Positions 44,970-57,769 of a DNA stretch of 64,000 nt are shown here, piece by piece (position 1 is the stretch's first letter; each line of letters opens with the position of its first letter). The stretch is from Fallopia convolvulus (taxonomy: Eukaryota; Streptophyta; Magnoliopsida; Caryophyllales; Polygonaceae). The stretch covers positions 32,903,795 through 32,967,794 of the forward strand of contig OZ024730.1 in assembly GCA_964016875.1 (NCBI GenBank), read 5' to 3'. The notes beneath the pieces are model-generated. The model made no database searches and was not told the DNA's origin. It saw only the letters and a program-made list of their open reading frames with translations. The translations under genes and the position numbers were made by a program.

Positions 44970-46527
44970 TGATAGAGCATATAGATTTAGGTTTTAGAGC
45001 ATGTTTTTATTCCCTTTTTATGCATTTTTAGCTAGAGTTTTGCTTTAAGTCGTAATTTAGTTTTGTTTTGGTTTTAGTTTGGAATCTACGCGTTTGTGTG
45101 CTTTATTACAGGTTGGAAGGTGAAGCATGGTGGATATGAAGCTAAGGACCAAGAGCTTGATGCATAAAAACGCTTAAACTCGGGACATGCATTGGAGTCT
45201 TGTTTTGACACCTCTTTCTTGCAATACTTGATTTCGGAGCTACAGTGGCCGAATGAAGCCAAATTTGGTATCACTGGAAAGCTAACTCGAAGAGCTATAC
45301 AATTAATTTTTTTTTACTCCGTGTCCAAATTCCAACTAAAAGGGGGTCAAAACATGCTCTGAAGTGTCGTTTGAATGCTGAACCGAGGCTGAGCGCAGGC
45401 AATAAGGGCGGAGCGCGACTGCGCTCCTCAATCCTAAACCACGCCGCGGAGATGGAGTTGCTGCAAGCAAAGCGTGGGGAGAACCGGTCATAGTGCGACC
45501 GCACTTTGGGTGCCTTTGACCGCGCTTCGACGCGTTTGTACGACGCTGACTCGGGCCTCCGTGTTATATTTTGGGCCGACTTTATTCGTGTTTTTGGATG
45601 TTTTTGGATACGATATAAATACTTTTCTTAGGGTTTCTTTCGATGATTATGCTATCTTTTACTTTTGACTTTTACGTTAGTTTGAATTGGAGATTTGTGG
45701 AAGACAAAACCCTAGTTTTGTAACATTGAAGACAAATTTAACTCTTGTAAGTTTAATTCTTCTTTAATGTCTTATTCTAGCTAAATTTCTCATGTCTAAC
45801 TAGTTAGTTGAAGTTGTATGCATGATTGTTTGTGAGATTTGAATTATTTCTATTTGCCTTGACTAGATTGAATCTCTCCGTGTTTGATTGATTAAACTCA
45901 CTTAGGATTATAATAGTTTGATCACCTATTATATTTCTAGGTTGAATTACTACTAGAATAATTAACTAGACGGTGGAATTTGATTATTCATGGATGAATC
46001 CTTTGATTAAACTTATAGACGATGGAATAAGATTAATCAAAGGCGGAGAATTTAATCACAAAACTTCATGAATAGACAGTGAAATTCATGAACTATGTTT
46101 CTATTTAATGCTTTGAACTTAATTGCATGATCAATTTAACATAGAAAGTTTCTAGGTTAATTGGTTAAAAGGTTGTTAAAGACGGTATATATTAATAACC
46201 ACCTTAAGCTTGAATTTCATAAATTTACAATAGATTAGTCAAGGGAAATCGAAATAAGAATAATCAATGATCAAAACTCATGCATGCAATGGATACGAAA
46301 CTAGTTGGACGCTTTTCTATATATTTGAATTTCTAATCGTTTTATTTGCTTTGCTTTATTCATTTAGATAAATAGTTTGAAATCATAAAAACCCCTCTCT
46401 TACTTAGTAATATTATTTAAAAATAAATAATCTGAGTCCTTGTGGGTTCGACCCTTTCTTCCACTTTACTCATGTTAGGAAGTTAGGATATTTCTTTGAC
46501 AGTGCTTTTACAGTGACATAAAAGTGC
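44970..46527 (+). mobile_element. Probable solo LTR of a long-LTR retrotransposon
   Basis: It starts TGATAGAGCATATAG, contains 'gccaaatttggtatcactgg' and ends near 'gtccttgtgggttcgaccc' and 'agtgctaaca', phrases typical of long plant Ty3/Gypsy LTRs. It interrupts copia-derived sequence carrying 'gttcccaaggcatggaaact' on both sides. GAAAC lies on both flanks (44965 and 46578), but the right LTR edge is not certain. No gene inside. Confidence 0.5.
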
Positions 46528-46583
46528 TAACAAAAAAACCCACTAACAGGTTGAGCGTCGTTAAGCAAACTCACGGAGAAACA

Positions 46584-47725
46584 AGTTTCCAAGGCATGGG
46601 AACTAATGCAACGACCACAAGAATGCGATCAACCTTAGAATTGAACAAAAGTTCCCATGATATGGAAACTGATTGAAGCAAAGTTCCCACAAGATGGGAA
46701 CTATAGAAGAATAACATGATGCCCTCGAAGTCCAAGGGAGTTCCCAAGACAAGGGAATCGTGAAGAAGAACATGATGTCTCAAGTACTCACAAAGATTGG
46801 ACATGGGAACAACAAACCTCCCAGACTCGTCTCCGGTCTCTTCGAGAACTGCCAGATCAAGATGAGAGACTGGATGAGAGGTCATGACTACCAGGCATGG
46901 TCTGTCATTGAGCATGGAAACTTCGAAGTCAATGCTACCATCAGGAACGATTTGTGAAAATGGGATCCCAAAGAGTGGCAATGCATGGAGGTTAACTACA
47001 AAGCCAATATGTATCTCAACAATGCTATGTGTGAACAAGATAGCGACAGAGTGACTAACTTGGAAACAACCAAGGAAATGTGGGAAGCCATTCAACAAAT
47101 GCACGTTGGGAGTTCCGATCTGAGAGAGGACCACCAGATGAATGCCAAGAGAGAATCTTCAACTTCAAAATGACTATAGGAGAGTCAGTTGACATCTATC
47201 AATTCAGTTTCGAGTCCCTCTACTCTAAGTTGGCAGCCCTTGGGATCACTAAGCAAGAAATCTCTGACAAAATGAAGGTGCAACAACTCTTCAAAAGGTT
47301 GACGACTGAGTGGGAAAATGAACGAAAAGGAGAACCCTAAGAATAGAAACTTGATGCTTCAAGTGTTTGGTAAGCTCATTGGTCATGAGAAGAGAAAACA
47401 TGAAGATAAGAAACAAGAAATGGAGACTAGAGGCATAGCTCTCAAACTGGAGAAGGTCCTCAAGTCTGTCCAAGATTAGTATGAGGAACCAAAGGAGAAC
47501 GAATATGAAGAACTTGTGCTGGTCACCAAGGCCCTTAGGAACTTCTACAAAAATGGAAAGTTCAAAGGAAACTCAAGTAGAGAGAGAAGGAACTATGAGT
47601 CAAACAGTATGTACCAAGATAGAGACAAGGATATCGTAGACGCCACGTGCTATAAAAAGGGGCACTTCACCATGAACTGTCCTCAGGGAATTGAGGAGCG
47701 AAGACCCAACCATAGATACAAATAG
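46584..47725 (+). pseudogene. Ty1/copia gag remnant
   Basis: PPRLVSGLFENCQIKMRDWM and HDYQAWSVIEHGNFEV (46815-46930) are the N-terminal part of a copia gag (UBN2-type). TKEMWEAIQQMHVGS and DIYQFSFESLYSKLAAL follow in other frames. A degraded zinc knuckle, CYKKGHFTMNCPQ, lies near 47650. At least four frame changes are needed. The orientation is opposite to the copia RT remnant, so these are different insertions or an inversion. Confidence 0.7.
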
Positions 47726-48247
47726 GCCTGCATAAATAATATTGCGGGAAAGGTTTTTTATTTGACCTAATCTAGGTCAGGGAACTTCATCTTCCACCTC
47801 TAGCGAATGGAAGAACGAGTGTTCAAATTCAGGCCTCATCCCAAATTGATATCAGCGACGTTCCAATGTATAACACCTAACCCGTTTTTATCAATTAATC
47901 TAATTGATTTCCATAATTTTGGATCTAGAATTAAATTAGGGTTGGAGTTGGGGGATTTGAAAGGGTGAAGTTGTATTGTAAAAAGGGGTCCGGTTTTGAG
48001 CCATTTCACAACAATTTCAGTCCCAAACCATCAAATTCAGACAAACAAACAAAGATTTCGGGGTAGAGTGTTCGGTTTTGTATTCAGATTGTGCCCAAAT
48101 CGTTGCCCGACAAAGTCGCTGGTGTAGTCCGTTTGTGCGCCGCTGTGCAGGTATGACGGCGAGGTCTCCGTCGTCGAGTGTCACCTCTAGTCCCTTTCCC
48201 CGGTGTATTGTTGGTGGTAGCCTTAGTTGCGTAGGGTTACTCATGCC
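47726..48247. other. Unassigned DNA
   Basis: No gene recognised. GC content rises after 48060. Confidence 0.3.
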
Positions 48248-48857
48248 TGATGCGACCCTCGGATGGCAAGGGGAGGATCCAGGCTCGAAACGCCCGGATC
48301 TTCTCCTACAATAGTAACGGGGATAAATACGAGACCACAAAGTGGACTCGCGGGCCTCTAATGCTCGTCGGAACGAGGGTGGGGCGAGGTAGTAACAAGG
48401 ATAGAACGAAACCGAGGAGACGTTGGGCCAAGGGATAGGAGGAAACTCGACTCTATTATAAGCTTGGCTATTTCATGATGACGTAAATAATAAGAGGGGG
48501 CGTGGATCCTTTATATAGAGGAAGCCACACAAAATCCTAGTTCTAAATGGGTTGGATTAGGGTTAGCATCATGCTAGGCCCAACATCCAAGCCCATAATA
48601 CTAATAATAGTAACTACTAAAAATGGAAAGGTGCAACAAACCCTAATGGGCCTTATTCTTCCATAATGGGCCGGTCTCTTAAGCATAAGAGAGCACACAC
48701 CTAAAATAGTAAAGACGGAATGTAAATGACTAAAATAGAAATAATAATATAAATAATACATAAATAGACTATGTCCTAAGCCATGGAGGTCTCCAAGGTC
48801 TAGGACGTCTCGGGTCTGTAGGAGCTAGGTCCGAGCTAGGGCAGGGTACGAGAGCCA
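48248..48857 (-). mobile_element. LTR remnant related to the 22622-24647 element
   Basis: On the - strand it shares 'ccctagctcggacc', 'gacccgagacg', 'cctagaccttggagacctcc', 'cctctatataaaggatccac' and the end GGTCGCATCA with the 595-bp LTRs. It is clearly diverged in between. No PBS or second LTR adjoins it, and the flanking 5-mers differ, so it is a solo or truncated LTR. Confidence 0.65.
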
Positions 48858-49014
48858 AGAGGAGGACTAGATTGAGGCGCCTAGTGCCGACATAACCGAG
48901 TTGGAGTGCGATCTATCGGATACCATTGGCGTCTCCAAGCTTCAATTGGTAACTCGCCGAGCTTTAAGCATGCGAGAGGCACCTAAAACCGATCAACGAG
49001 AGTAGTTGATTCAC

Positions 49015-49365
49015 ACCCGTTGATTGGTTATTAACGTGTCCTTAAGCGTAATTATTGACTCGGGGAGTTGCACAAATTTCCTTCCAGGAAGGTTGTCGAT
49101 CACTTCAAGTTGCCGACGACGCCACATCCGCAACCGTTCAAGCTTCAATGGATATCCAACGACGACGACGACTGGGTTGACATGCAAGTAATCTTTCCTT
49201 TCCATTGGTGCATATTCCGATTCTATCTTATGTGACGTAACGCCTATGGACGCCACACATCTCTTGTTGGGGCGCCCATGGCAATACGATCGTCGCGTGC
49301 TTCACGATAGATTTTTGATACATGTTCAATTTCCACAGGAAGCGCATGACTCTCTTACCTATGTC
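49015..49365 (+). pseudogene. Chromovirus-like protease remnant
   Basis: VIIDSGSC at 49049-49072 is a retropepsin active-site loop (D-S-G). It is followed in shifted frames by LPTTPHPQPFKLQW and, near 49250, MDATHLLLGRPWQYDRRV, the flap-to-C-terminal part of this family. Two or three frameshifts and stops are present. Confidence 0.65.
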
Positions 49366-50010
49366 GCCTAGAGAAGCCTTACAAGATGAAGCCGAGAGGC
49401 AATGACAAAAGACTAGCGACACGGGCACCTCCGCGCCGAGCGACGCGCCTTCGACGTCCCCAGCCATGACTCCGGTGTCCAACGGCGTTTTCGGTGCCAA
49501 TCCTGCTAATTTTGGACCACATGATGCTGGGGAAGGCAAGCATTGAGAGAAGTTGGAGGTGGGCCGACATAATATGTCAAGTGGCGCCGGTGCCGCGCCG
49601 AACGCCGCCGATTTCTCCAAACTCGGGCTCTAGAAGCTTTCTGATGGTTCTAGCGACGTTTCTGGTGGAAAACCCATGAATTTGGATTTTCCAACAGATT
49701 TGAAGAAAAACGCCCAGGGGAGATGCATTTGAGCAAGGGACCGCCGCCAGCCTCGCCTACCGTTGCACACCACGCCGTCGCAGCATGGAAATTCGGTTTC
49801 TAGGAGCTTCGGGACGAGTTCACAAGCATTTCAAAGGGCATTCCTCCCCAAATTCCAAGGGCTATCACATACCCAAAAAGCGCCCCAGCAGCTTCCCGGT
49901 CGAGTGAAGATGCCGAGCCACCCCTTCTCGGGACATGTCAGGATCGTTTACTTTTGGCCAGGCGCCGTGACATCGATAAATCAATCTAGGGGAGTCTTTC
50001 GCGTTTCATT
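49366..50010 (+). other. Protease-RT linker of the chromovirus-like element
   Basis: Ser/Pro/Ala-rich broken frames; no conserved domain recognised. Confidence 0.4.
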
Positions 50011-51451
50011 TTGTATCCTTTGCTTTCAATTACTAAATCCTTGGATCATACACTCCCCCCTTCTATTGTTTCTCTTTTCAAGGAATATGAAGACGGGATG
50101 CCGGACGAGCTTCCACAGTGGTTACCTCCAATACGGGGAATAGAGCACAAAATCGACCTCATGCAAGGCGCTTCTTTACCAAATAGTGAAGCGTATCGAG
50201 CTTCCCCAAAGGAAACACAAGAGCTCCAAAGACAGGTTCAAGAGCTTTTGGACAAAGGCTTTGTCCGCGAGTCGTTGAGTCCTTGCGCCGTGCCGGTGAT
50301 TCTCATGCCAAAGAAAGATGGCTCATGGCCCATGTGCGTCGACTGCCGGGCCATTTATCAAATCACGGTGAAGTACAGGCACCCAATTCCATGGCTGGAC
50401 GACATGCTTGACGAACTCCACGGCGCAGCCTTGTTTTCGAAGATTGATCTCCGGAGCGGGTACCACCAAATTCGCATGCATGAGGGCGACGAGTGGAAGA
50501 CCGCATTTAAAACGAAGCATAGTTTGTACGAATGGCTTGTCATGCCTTTTGGCTTGACAAGTGCCCCTAGTAGTTTTATGCCGCTCATGAACTTTGTTTT
50601 TTGAAATTTTTTGGGACGTTCTATCGTCGTGTATTTTGACGACATTCTTGTTTTTTCTAAGGACATGGATTCTCACGCGACACACCTTAGGTTTGTGTTA
50701 GATTGTGTTCGCGAGCACAATTTGTATGTAAACGTAGCTAAGTGTTGTATTTGCACAGGCACGATGAACTTTCTTTGTTTCGTCGTGTCCAATGATGGCC
50801 TTAGAGTGGATGACGACAAGATCCGTGCCATCCGAGAGTGGCCCACCCCTATAACCCCAACGATGATTCGCTCCTTCGTAGGTCTCGCAGGGTTCTATCG
50901 GCGATTAGTCAAGGACTTTAGTTCCATTGCCGGGCCAATCCACAACCTCACCAAGAAGGCAACCACAATCAAGTGGATGCCCATCGAGTGCAACGCCTCC
51001 GATCATGGCGTAGACGGCGTACTCCAAGAAAAACACCCCATTGCTTATTTCAGTGAAAAATTAACAAGGGCTACCTTGAATTACCTGACGTATGACAATG
51101 AGGTGAATGCTTTAATTTGAGTTCTTAAAACATGGCAACACTACCTTTGGCCAAGTGAGTTAGTAATCCATACAAAACCACGCGGCCTTGGCATATTTAA
51201 AGAGTCAAACGACTCTAAACAGACGCCATGCTCGATGGGTTGAATATATGAAAATGTTTCCGTATGTTATCGCCCACAAAAAGGGAAAAGAGAACGTCGT
51301 GGCTGACGCTCTCTCGCGCAGGTATATTTTACTTACTCAACTTCAGGCCAATTTGCTCGAGTTCTCCATAATTAAGGATTTATATTTGCATGATCAATTT
51401 TTTAAACCGATCATGGAGAACCTCGAGCATAATCGAATCCATGAGTCCTAA
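50011..51451 (+). pseudogene. Chromovirus-like RT-RNase H
   Basis: RT motifs are in order: VPVILMPKKDGSWPMCVDCR, FSKIDLRSGYHQIRM, LYEWLVMPFGLTSAPSSF, then an in-frame TGA (50602-50604), then VVYFDDILVFSK with the catalytic FDD. The connection has FLCFVVSNDGLRVDDDKI and IREWPTP, then FYRRLVKDFSSIA. RNase H continues through IECNASDHGVDGVLQ to a stop at 51118. After a frameshift it resumes with LNRRHARWVEYMKMFPYVI and KGKENVVADALSRR, the end of RNase H. The frame stops at 51451, where the Athila-type element begins. Confidence 0.85.
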
Positions 51452-52610
51452 ACTTGTAAGAAGATAAATATCATGCCTTTAAATAGATAAATTCATCAAC
51501 TTTCATTGACTAGCAAGTAAGTTAATCTACTTTCATAAATTAATTCATTTAATCACTTGTTTTGGATCTAAAGCTTGAAACTTTCGCATTCAAACAATAT
51601 CAACCTTCAAGTCTATAAATTTCTCTCTCAATCAAGTTAAAAACTCAAACTACCTTGACTTTCATCTAGGTATAAACACAACAAGAAATCTCAAAAATAG
51701 ATAAAAGGCATTCAACACATCATCTTACTCATCAAACCATGCATAACTATACCGGGTTTAAACCCCGACCCTAGATAAGAAAACTACTCACTATTCATGA
51801 CTAAGAAGCAAATAAATTCAACAAGAGAAAACGTTGAGAACAAAACAACTACTTCAATTTAATAAGAAAATACTGTCTTATAGAATTCAGAAGAAACCGA
51901 AACAACACAAAACCCCGAATCGAAAACCATGATTAACGACCTCGGCAAACTCTCGTTCACCGAACCTGATCTCAATCTCCGACTCCTTCGTCTCTCTCTC
52001 TCTCTGTCTGCTCTTCCTCCTTCTCTACTTGCCACCACTTCTCTTGGCTATAAAGAAGGGTATTTATACTAATAAAGCTATTAAATAAAAAGGCTAAAAG
52101 ATAAAGAACTTTCCTAAAGGATAGAAACTAACTCTAAAAAGATAGAAATAAAATCTAGAAAGATATCATAACGTAAAATACATAATATAATATCCCTAAA
52201 ACTCATTAAAAACACTCTACCGACACGGAATAAATTCCCGCACAGGATCGGCAGGACATCTTTAAGATTTCTCGAAAAAAACTATCTTGTAACCTCGTTA
52301 ACGAGCCCTCACAGCCTCGTTAACGAGCCTTGATTTTAACGACTTCATCTCTTCTTCTCTAAAATATTAGACTTCGACTCTCTTGTCTCATATTCTTCCG
52401 TCCTTCACTATAGCACTCCAAATTTAGCTCCAAAAAGCACCGTTTCCTTGCTAAAACCTACAAAAATAAACAAAACGAAGTAGATTCCATACTTTTCACA
52501 AAATATGCAAAACCATCCAAAAACACACAAAACTAACCCTAAACTTATCAAAACTAGTCCTAATAAACTAAGAAAACCTACTAAAAACTACACCAAACAC
52601 ACGAACATCA
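51452..52610 (-). mobile_element. 3' LTR of the Athila-type element (end missing)
   Basis: Aligns with the solo LTR 19610-20747. The start on the - strand, TGATGTTCGTGTG, is intact at 52610. The distal roughly 300 bases seen in the solo LTR (to TGTAGTCAAGACC on the + strand) are absent. Confidence 0.78.
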
Positions 52611-52613
52611 AAA

Positions 52614-52644
52614 TACCCCATACTTAGACTTGCTTGTCCTCAAG
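52614..52644 (-). other. Polypurine-type tract before the Athila 3' LTR
   Basis: On the - strand 'cttgaggacaagcaagtcta' is followed by 'agtatggggtatt' and then the LTR start. The phrase is common just upstream of Athila LTRs. Confidence 0.55.
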
Positions 52645-54347
52645 TAATCACTAAACAATAATCAAAACCAAACAAACATACTCATCAAACTATAGCCATC
52701 CTCTAAAAAGAAACATCAAAACCTATAGAAGAAAAATAACAAATGACTATTAACGTCATCACACATATATGCACCAAATAGACATAAGCGAATACAATCC
52801 AACCTCACAAGGGATAATGATGTGTTTCTCTCAACTCTCAAGTGTTTAGGCTTAGAATAATCAACTCTCAACTCATCTTATATAAAAAAACTCATAGTAA
52901 TTGGAACTTATATCACCAAACTCTCCACCCAAGATTTGTCAAGACAAGCAGAAACATCAATAGAACTCAGGGGGCTCAATGAAAAACTTCATAGAAGCTT
53001 CCATTCGGCCGGGTTGTAACGGGGCTTGGTAATAACAATAAGGTGTGGAAATAATTTGGCTATGTGGTGCTAATAATATCCGGGAATAAAAGACTCCTAA
53101 AAACTCACATCTCACCAAAACTCTCATAAAATATTATACCAAACTCACTTTTCATATGCATTTTACTTTCACTCACCCAATATATCCTAGAAAGCCTCAT
53201 AAAAATAACTCAAAAAAAAATCTTTGACATTCATTTATTAAACACAAATGCACTTCTTACTTCTCCCTTTTTTCTTTCTTTCCTTCAGCTCACTTTTTTT
53301 TTACTTACTTTCTGCATCCTCGTTAACGAACCCACAAGGGTCGTTAACGAACTTTATCGTGTACTCTTCTTGCTTAACAACTTCCTTTTGTGCATTTTTG
53401 GATATCAAGAGATCTTTCTTGTTACAACTTTAAAAACAACAAGAGACTTCCAATCTACCCTTCCCAACAATCCCTCAATTTCAAACCAAACATAACATTG
53501 CACTCAACAAAACATACCTCTCCAATCTAAGTCCTAATCCCCGGATAGGGTCAACCTTATCTCGGCTAGGGAACAATTTTGTGGAGTTTAAAATAAAAGG
53601 CTTCAGGCTCAAGTTGGTTGTCAAAAAAGAAGGATCATGTAAGGTAGGATGAGGATTAATAGGGCTTATAAAAATAAGTTCTCTATCATCTGATTTTCAC
53701 AAGTAATGAACTATAAATCTTATATAGGTCTCAAGAAATAGATAACCATCACAATTACAAGAGATAATATGCATATAGAGAGTAAAATCACACACGATAA
53801 AGACGAGGGATTTTTAATGTTCTCCCTATAAGGCCAAAAAATAACTCACTAGGTAGCAATTTTTGTTGGATTGCATCACTTATGCTATAAAGTATACGTG
53901 CTCAATTTCATCAAATGTTATTCCTTCCGAAAAACAACTTCAAAAACAAGAATCCGGCTATACTATCAAAGATATGCTTACAAGGAATTATATGATCATG
54001 TTAGCAACTTCTATCATAGAATCATAAGAAAGGGATATCTATCAATTCTAAAACTCTTTTTTTTTAAATTTTTTAAATTTTTTTTCTTTTTCAATTTTTT
54101 TTATAAATTGTTATGGAACAAAGAACTACTTAAAACAAATAAAACACATAAGTCAAAACAAGACACAAGACAACGAGTTTTTCTACTTTCCCCCACCCCA
54201 TACTTAAAATTACAGTGTCACCACTGTAAGAAAAATAAGAAGAAGGAAAGAAATAGAAAAGAAAAACAAAAGAAAACAAGAAAAGAGAAAACAAAAAACT
54301 TACAAAGTCTTTAAGCAGAAAACAAGGAAACTCTTCTTCAAGCTGAA
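52645..54347 (-). other. Athila 3' non-coding spacer
   Basis: No gene. A long spacer between the downstream ORF and the LTR is normal for Athila elements. It contains T- and A-rich runs (about 54050-54110 and 54230-54300) and a GTTAAC pair at 53322/53343. Confidence 0.5.
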
Positions 54348-55928
54348 TCAACGGTGTGGTGGAGGAAAGTAGTGCTCGAAGTTCCCCATAAAGTCGTACA
54401 TCGTCCTCCAGCACTCTGCATCCTCCACCTCTCTCTGGCGATGCCTCTCGTCCTCCATTGCCATGCGAGCAGAATAGACACTCTCCCATCTATCCATCCT
54501 CTGATGAATGTGTGTCTGCTGAAGGTTTAGCTGCTGCATTTGAGCAGAGAGATCTTCGGCCCATGGTGGCGGAATACTCGATCCAATGTACTCGGGCTGA
54601 GGAGGTGGTGGGTAGTGAGGTTGGAAGTGGTCTTGGTAAAGCACTGGGTTGTATGGTATGAGTCCATAAGAGTAAGGGTCGATAGGAGACTGCGGAGGGT
54701 CGGTAGATGCCCTCGGCGGGTCGTTTCCGAAGCTGTGTGCCTCGGTAGGAGCATCGATAGAGGCCTAGAAGTGGTCGTTAACGACCCTTACAGGCTCGTT
54801 AATGAAGATGTTTTCTCCTAGAATTTCTGTATCGAGGTCTTCATCCTCGAGGTTGAGCTCCTTTGTGCCTCCCTCTGTGTCTGCCTCGTCAGTCTCATCT
54901 TTATCTTCATCCATATCTTCTCCTTCTTGCTCAAATCTCGTCTCACACGGCCTATGTGATAGCTCATCCTCCGACTTGGGCTCTAACGGGAATTCATGTC
55001 CCGTCCACCCCTCGTACCAATTTGGTACATAAAGTAGCTCTAATTTGTGTAGGGTGGGTATGACAATGCGGTCTTGAACTTTTGTCTTGAACCCTCCCTC
55101 GGCTTGAATGAAAATACCGGAGCTATACCAATAGCTCTTGTTGAGGAGTTGAGCAAGAGCCGGCGTGTAGCGAGTGAGATCGACTCCAAGATTGTTCGCC
55201 ATGAGACTAACCAAATTCCCGCACCATACTTCCTTTGAATTGGTTGATTTCTCTATATAATAAAGCCACTCATACCCCAAATTCAATAGGGCGGGCTCCT
55301 CGAAAAGAATGGTGCGAAGACATGCAACCTCTGTCCTTGTTGGCCTGTTCAACTGCCTCTTTGGCCAGAATGTGGCCGCTAGGACTCAGAGGATGATCCT
55401 GAATATGGGGTTGATGATGCTTGCCCCAGATAATGCCACAGCAGAGGGATCGACCTCCCCGGTGATGTAGCTCCAAGTCGTTGTCACCTTGTAGTCTTTC
55501 ACACTATACTCTCTAGAAGGGTTTGGGAGCTCCAGAGTAGCGTTGAACTCCGCCAAAGTGTACTCTCGGTTCACATTACCGAGCGTGAATCGGATGCGTC
55601 CCGCCGAATTCTTCGTCGGGAAGCTCGTGTCTAGAGTGGCTAGAAACTCGGATGTGAGAGCCGGAAAGTGTGGTAGATTTTCCTTCTTCAGCAAATGAGG
55701 CACACCAAGAATAGCGAAGGCCTCCTTAACATCCGCATAAATCCTCATGGCTTTAGCACTCGACCTTGAGAACCACCTAGTGTTGTGGTCCTTGTCTAGG
55801 ATGGCGTTGTATCGGTCTGCTTGCCCTTGAGTGCGCAAGATCACATTGTCCATACGAGGTGGAGATGGGGACCTCTGATTCCTCCTCTTCTTTTGGGCTC
55901 GGGTAGTGGGTCGTCTTGAACTTGCCAT
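54348..55928 (-). pseudogene. Athila 'ORF1' (post-pol ORF), two in-frame stops
   Basis: A 527-codon frame from MASSRRPTTRAQKKRR (55928) is interrupted only by TGA at 55386-55388 and a stop at 54765-54767. The N-terminus is basic. The core has RWFSRSSAKAMRIYADVKEA, REYTLAEFNATLELP and WSYITGEVDPSAV, then after the stop LFEEPALLNLGYEWLYYI and LAQLLNKSYWYSSGIFIQ. An acidic stretch (Glu/Asp-rich, about 54960-54830) and a Gln-rich tail follow. This matches the plant 'putative plant transposon protein / retrotransposon ORF-1' family found after pol in Athila elements; some call it env-like, but no signal peptide or membrane segment is seen. Confidence 0.78.
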
Positions 55929-56623
55929 GTGATCTACAAAACAATTATGATTTTTCCAAGATAAGATCCACTCAAGTAGATAGACAAGAGACCACATACT
56001 TGCTCTCGAAATAGCCCTCGGGATTCATCGTTAACTACCCAATTGGGTTGTTAACGGGTTTGGACTGGTTTTTCATTTTTGAACATACTTAGGGTCGTTA
56101 ACGAGCCTGGGCTAGTCGTTAACGACCTGCTGAGAATCAGTTCGCAGAATTCCGAGTGAAATTAACTCTTAAATTAAGCCATGAATCAAGCATGCATTCT
56201 CCATAATCTACATTAGACACACAATCGGGTATACGCACCCCATACTTGCTCAATTACCCATCCCGAACATGCTAAATTTACCCAAAATTATCATGGTGAA
56301 GTTCAAACTCAATTTCTAGAACAAGAATATTCATGCTTTTCAAATCAAATTTTTGAAATGGTGAATCTAACATGATTAACCTTCCCTAGATCGAGAATCA
56401 CTACCAATGTATGAAATAGAATTAATGGGCAAGATAAAACATGCAATTCGACCACCTCTAAAAACACAATCAAGATATGAAATTTCTACCTTAAAAACCA
56501 TGAATCATGCAATAAAGAGTTAGGGTTTAGAAATCATACCGGAAGATTGAGAAATTGAAGAACAAAAATTGAGTTTGGGTGGTTAACGAGCTTTGATCTC
56601 GTCAGACTGGGGCGGCGGGCTTC
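55929..56623. other. Athila inter-ORF region
   Basis: Non-coding DNA upstream of the ORF1 start. Contains GTTAAC pairs at 56030/56050 and 56097/56118. No gene seen. Confidence 0.45.
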
Positions 56624-57769
56624 GGTAACGAGGCGTTTTCCGAAGTTCGGTGTAGGTGGAGTTCTGATCGGTGGTGGAGGGTCTTTGGTATAAATTTTGA
56701 GGGAATTGGAGCTTGGGATTTGAGGTTTTGAGAGTAGGATTTTGGGAGTTTTAGAAGGGTTAAATAGGAGAGGGTAAAAATAGGAGGAGGGGGTAGGTAG
56801 AGGCGGCTAGGGTAGTAGAAGATAGGGTAAAAGATAAAAGATAGGTTAGGGTTAAATAAAACTTACCTGCCCGAGTCGGTTCGCCAAACCGGGTCGTTAA
56901 CGACCCTGGGTAGGTCGTTAACGAGCCACCGTAGCCTCCTTGAATGATTTTCGAGCCCTTCTCCTCCATCTTGTTAGCTCAAAATTTATCCTATTTTTCT
57001 ATCCTAAAAACTACTAAAAAAACTCAAACGAAAGCTAGGAAAAAGAATCTAAAAAGAAAAGAAAAATCTAGTTTATAATAAAAGCGGATTGCCTCCCGTA
57101 AGCGCTGTTTTTAACGTTGTTAGCCCGACCTACTTACCTTGGCTCAAGGTGGCTCTTTTGCATTTATGTTGGGATCTTGCAGTGCCCCATACTTAGGTAA
57201 CGAGGCGTTTTCCGAAGTTCGGTGAAGGTGGAGTTCTGATCGGTGGTGGAGGGTCTTTGGTAGAAATTTTGAGGGAATTGGAGCTTGGGATTTTAGGTTT
57301 TGGGAGTAGGATTTTGGGAGTTTTAGAAGGGTTAAATAGGAGAGGGTAAAAATAGGAGGAGGGGGTAGGTAGAGGCGTCTAGGGTAGTATAAGATAGGGT
57401 AGAAGATAAAAGATAGGTTAGGGTTAAATAAAACTTACCTGCCCGAGTCGGTTCGCCAAACCGGGTCGTTAACGACCCTGGGTAGGTCGTTAACGAGCCA
57501 CCGTAGCCTCCTTGAATGATTTTCGAGCCCTTCTCCTCCATCTTGTTAGCTCAAAATTTATCCTATTTTTATATCCTAAAAACTACTAAAAAAACTCAAA
57601 AGAAAGCTAGGAAAAAGAATCTAAAAAGAAAAGAAAAATCTAGTCTATACTAAAAGCGGGTTGCCTCCCGTAAGCGCTGTTTTTAACGTCGTTAGCCCGA
57701 TGTACTTACCTTGGTTCAAAGTGGCTCTTTTGAAGTTATGTTGGGATCTTGCAGTGCCCCATAGTTAGC
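56624..57769. repeat. 573-bp tandem duplication, two near-identical copies
   Basis: Copy 1 (56624-57196) and copy 2 (57197-57769) both begin 'gtaacgaggcgttttccgaa' and end 'gcagtgccccata(c/g)ttag'. I see only about a dozen differences. The right end of copy 2 overlaps the protease reading frame end, so copy 1 holds a displaced duplicate of that sequence. Confidence 0.9.

Noticed and set aside
44965..46582. GAAAC flanks as a target duplication of the LTR at 44970
   Set aside because: The right copy would force an LTR ending in GGA instead of CA, so the match may be chance.
54060..54320. Lys-rich open frame of 147 codons at 53871-54314
   Set aside because: It is built from T- and A-runs in the Athila spacer and has no domain or homologous context.
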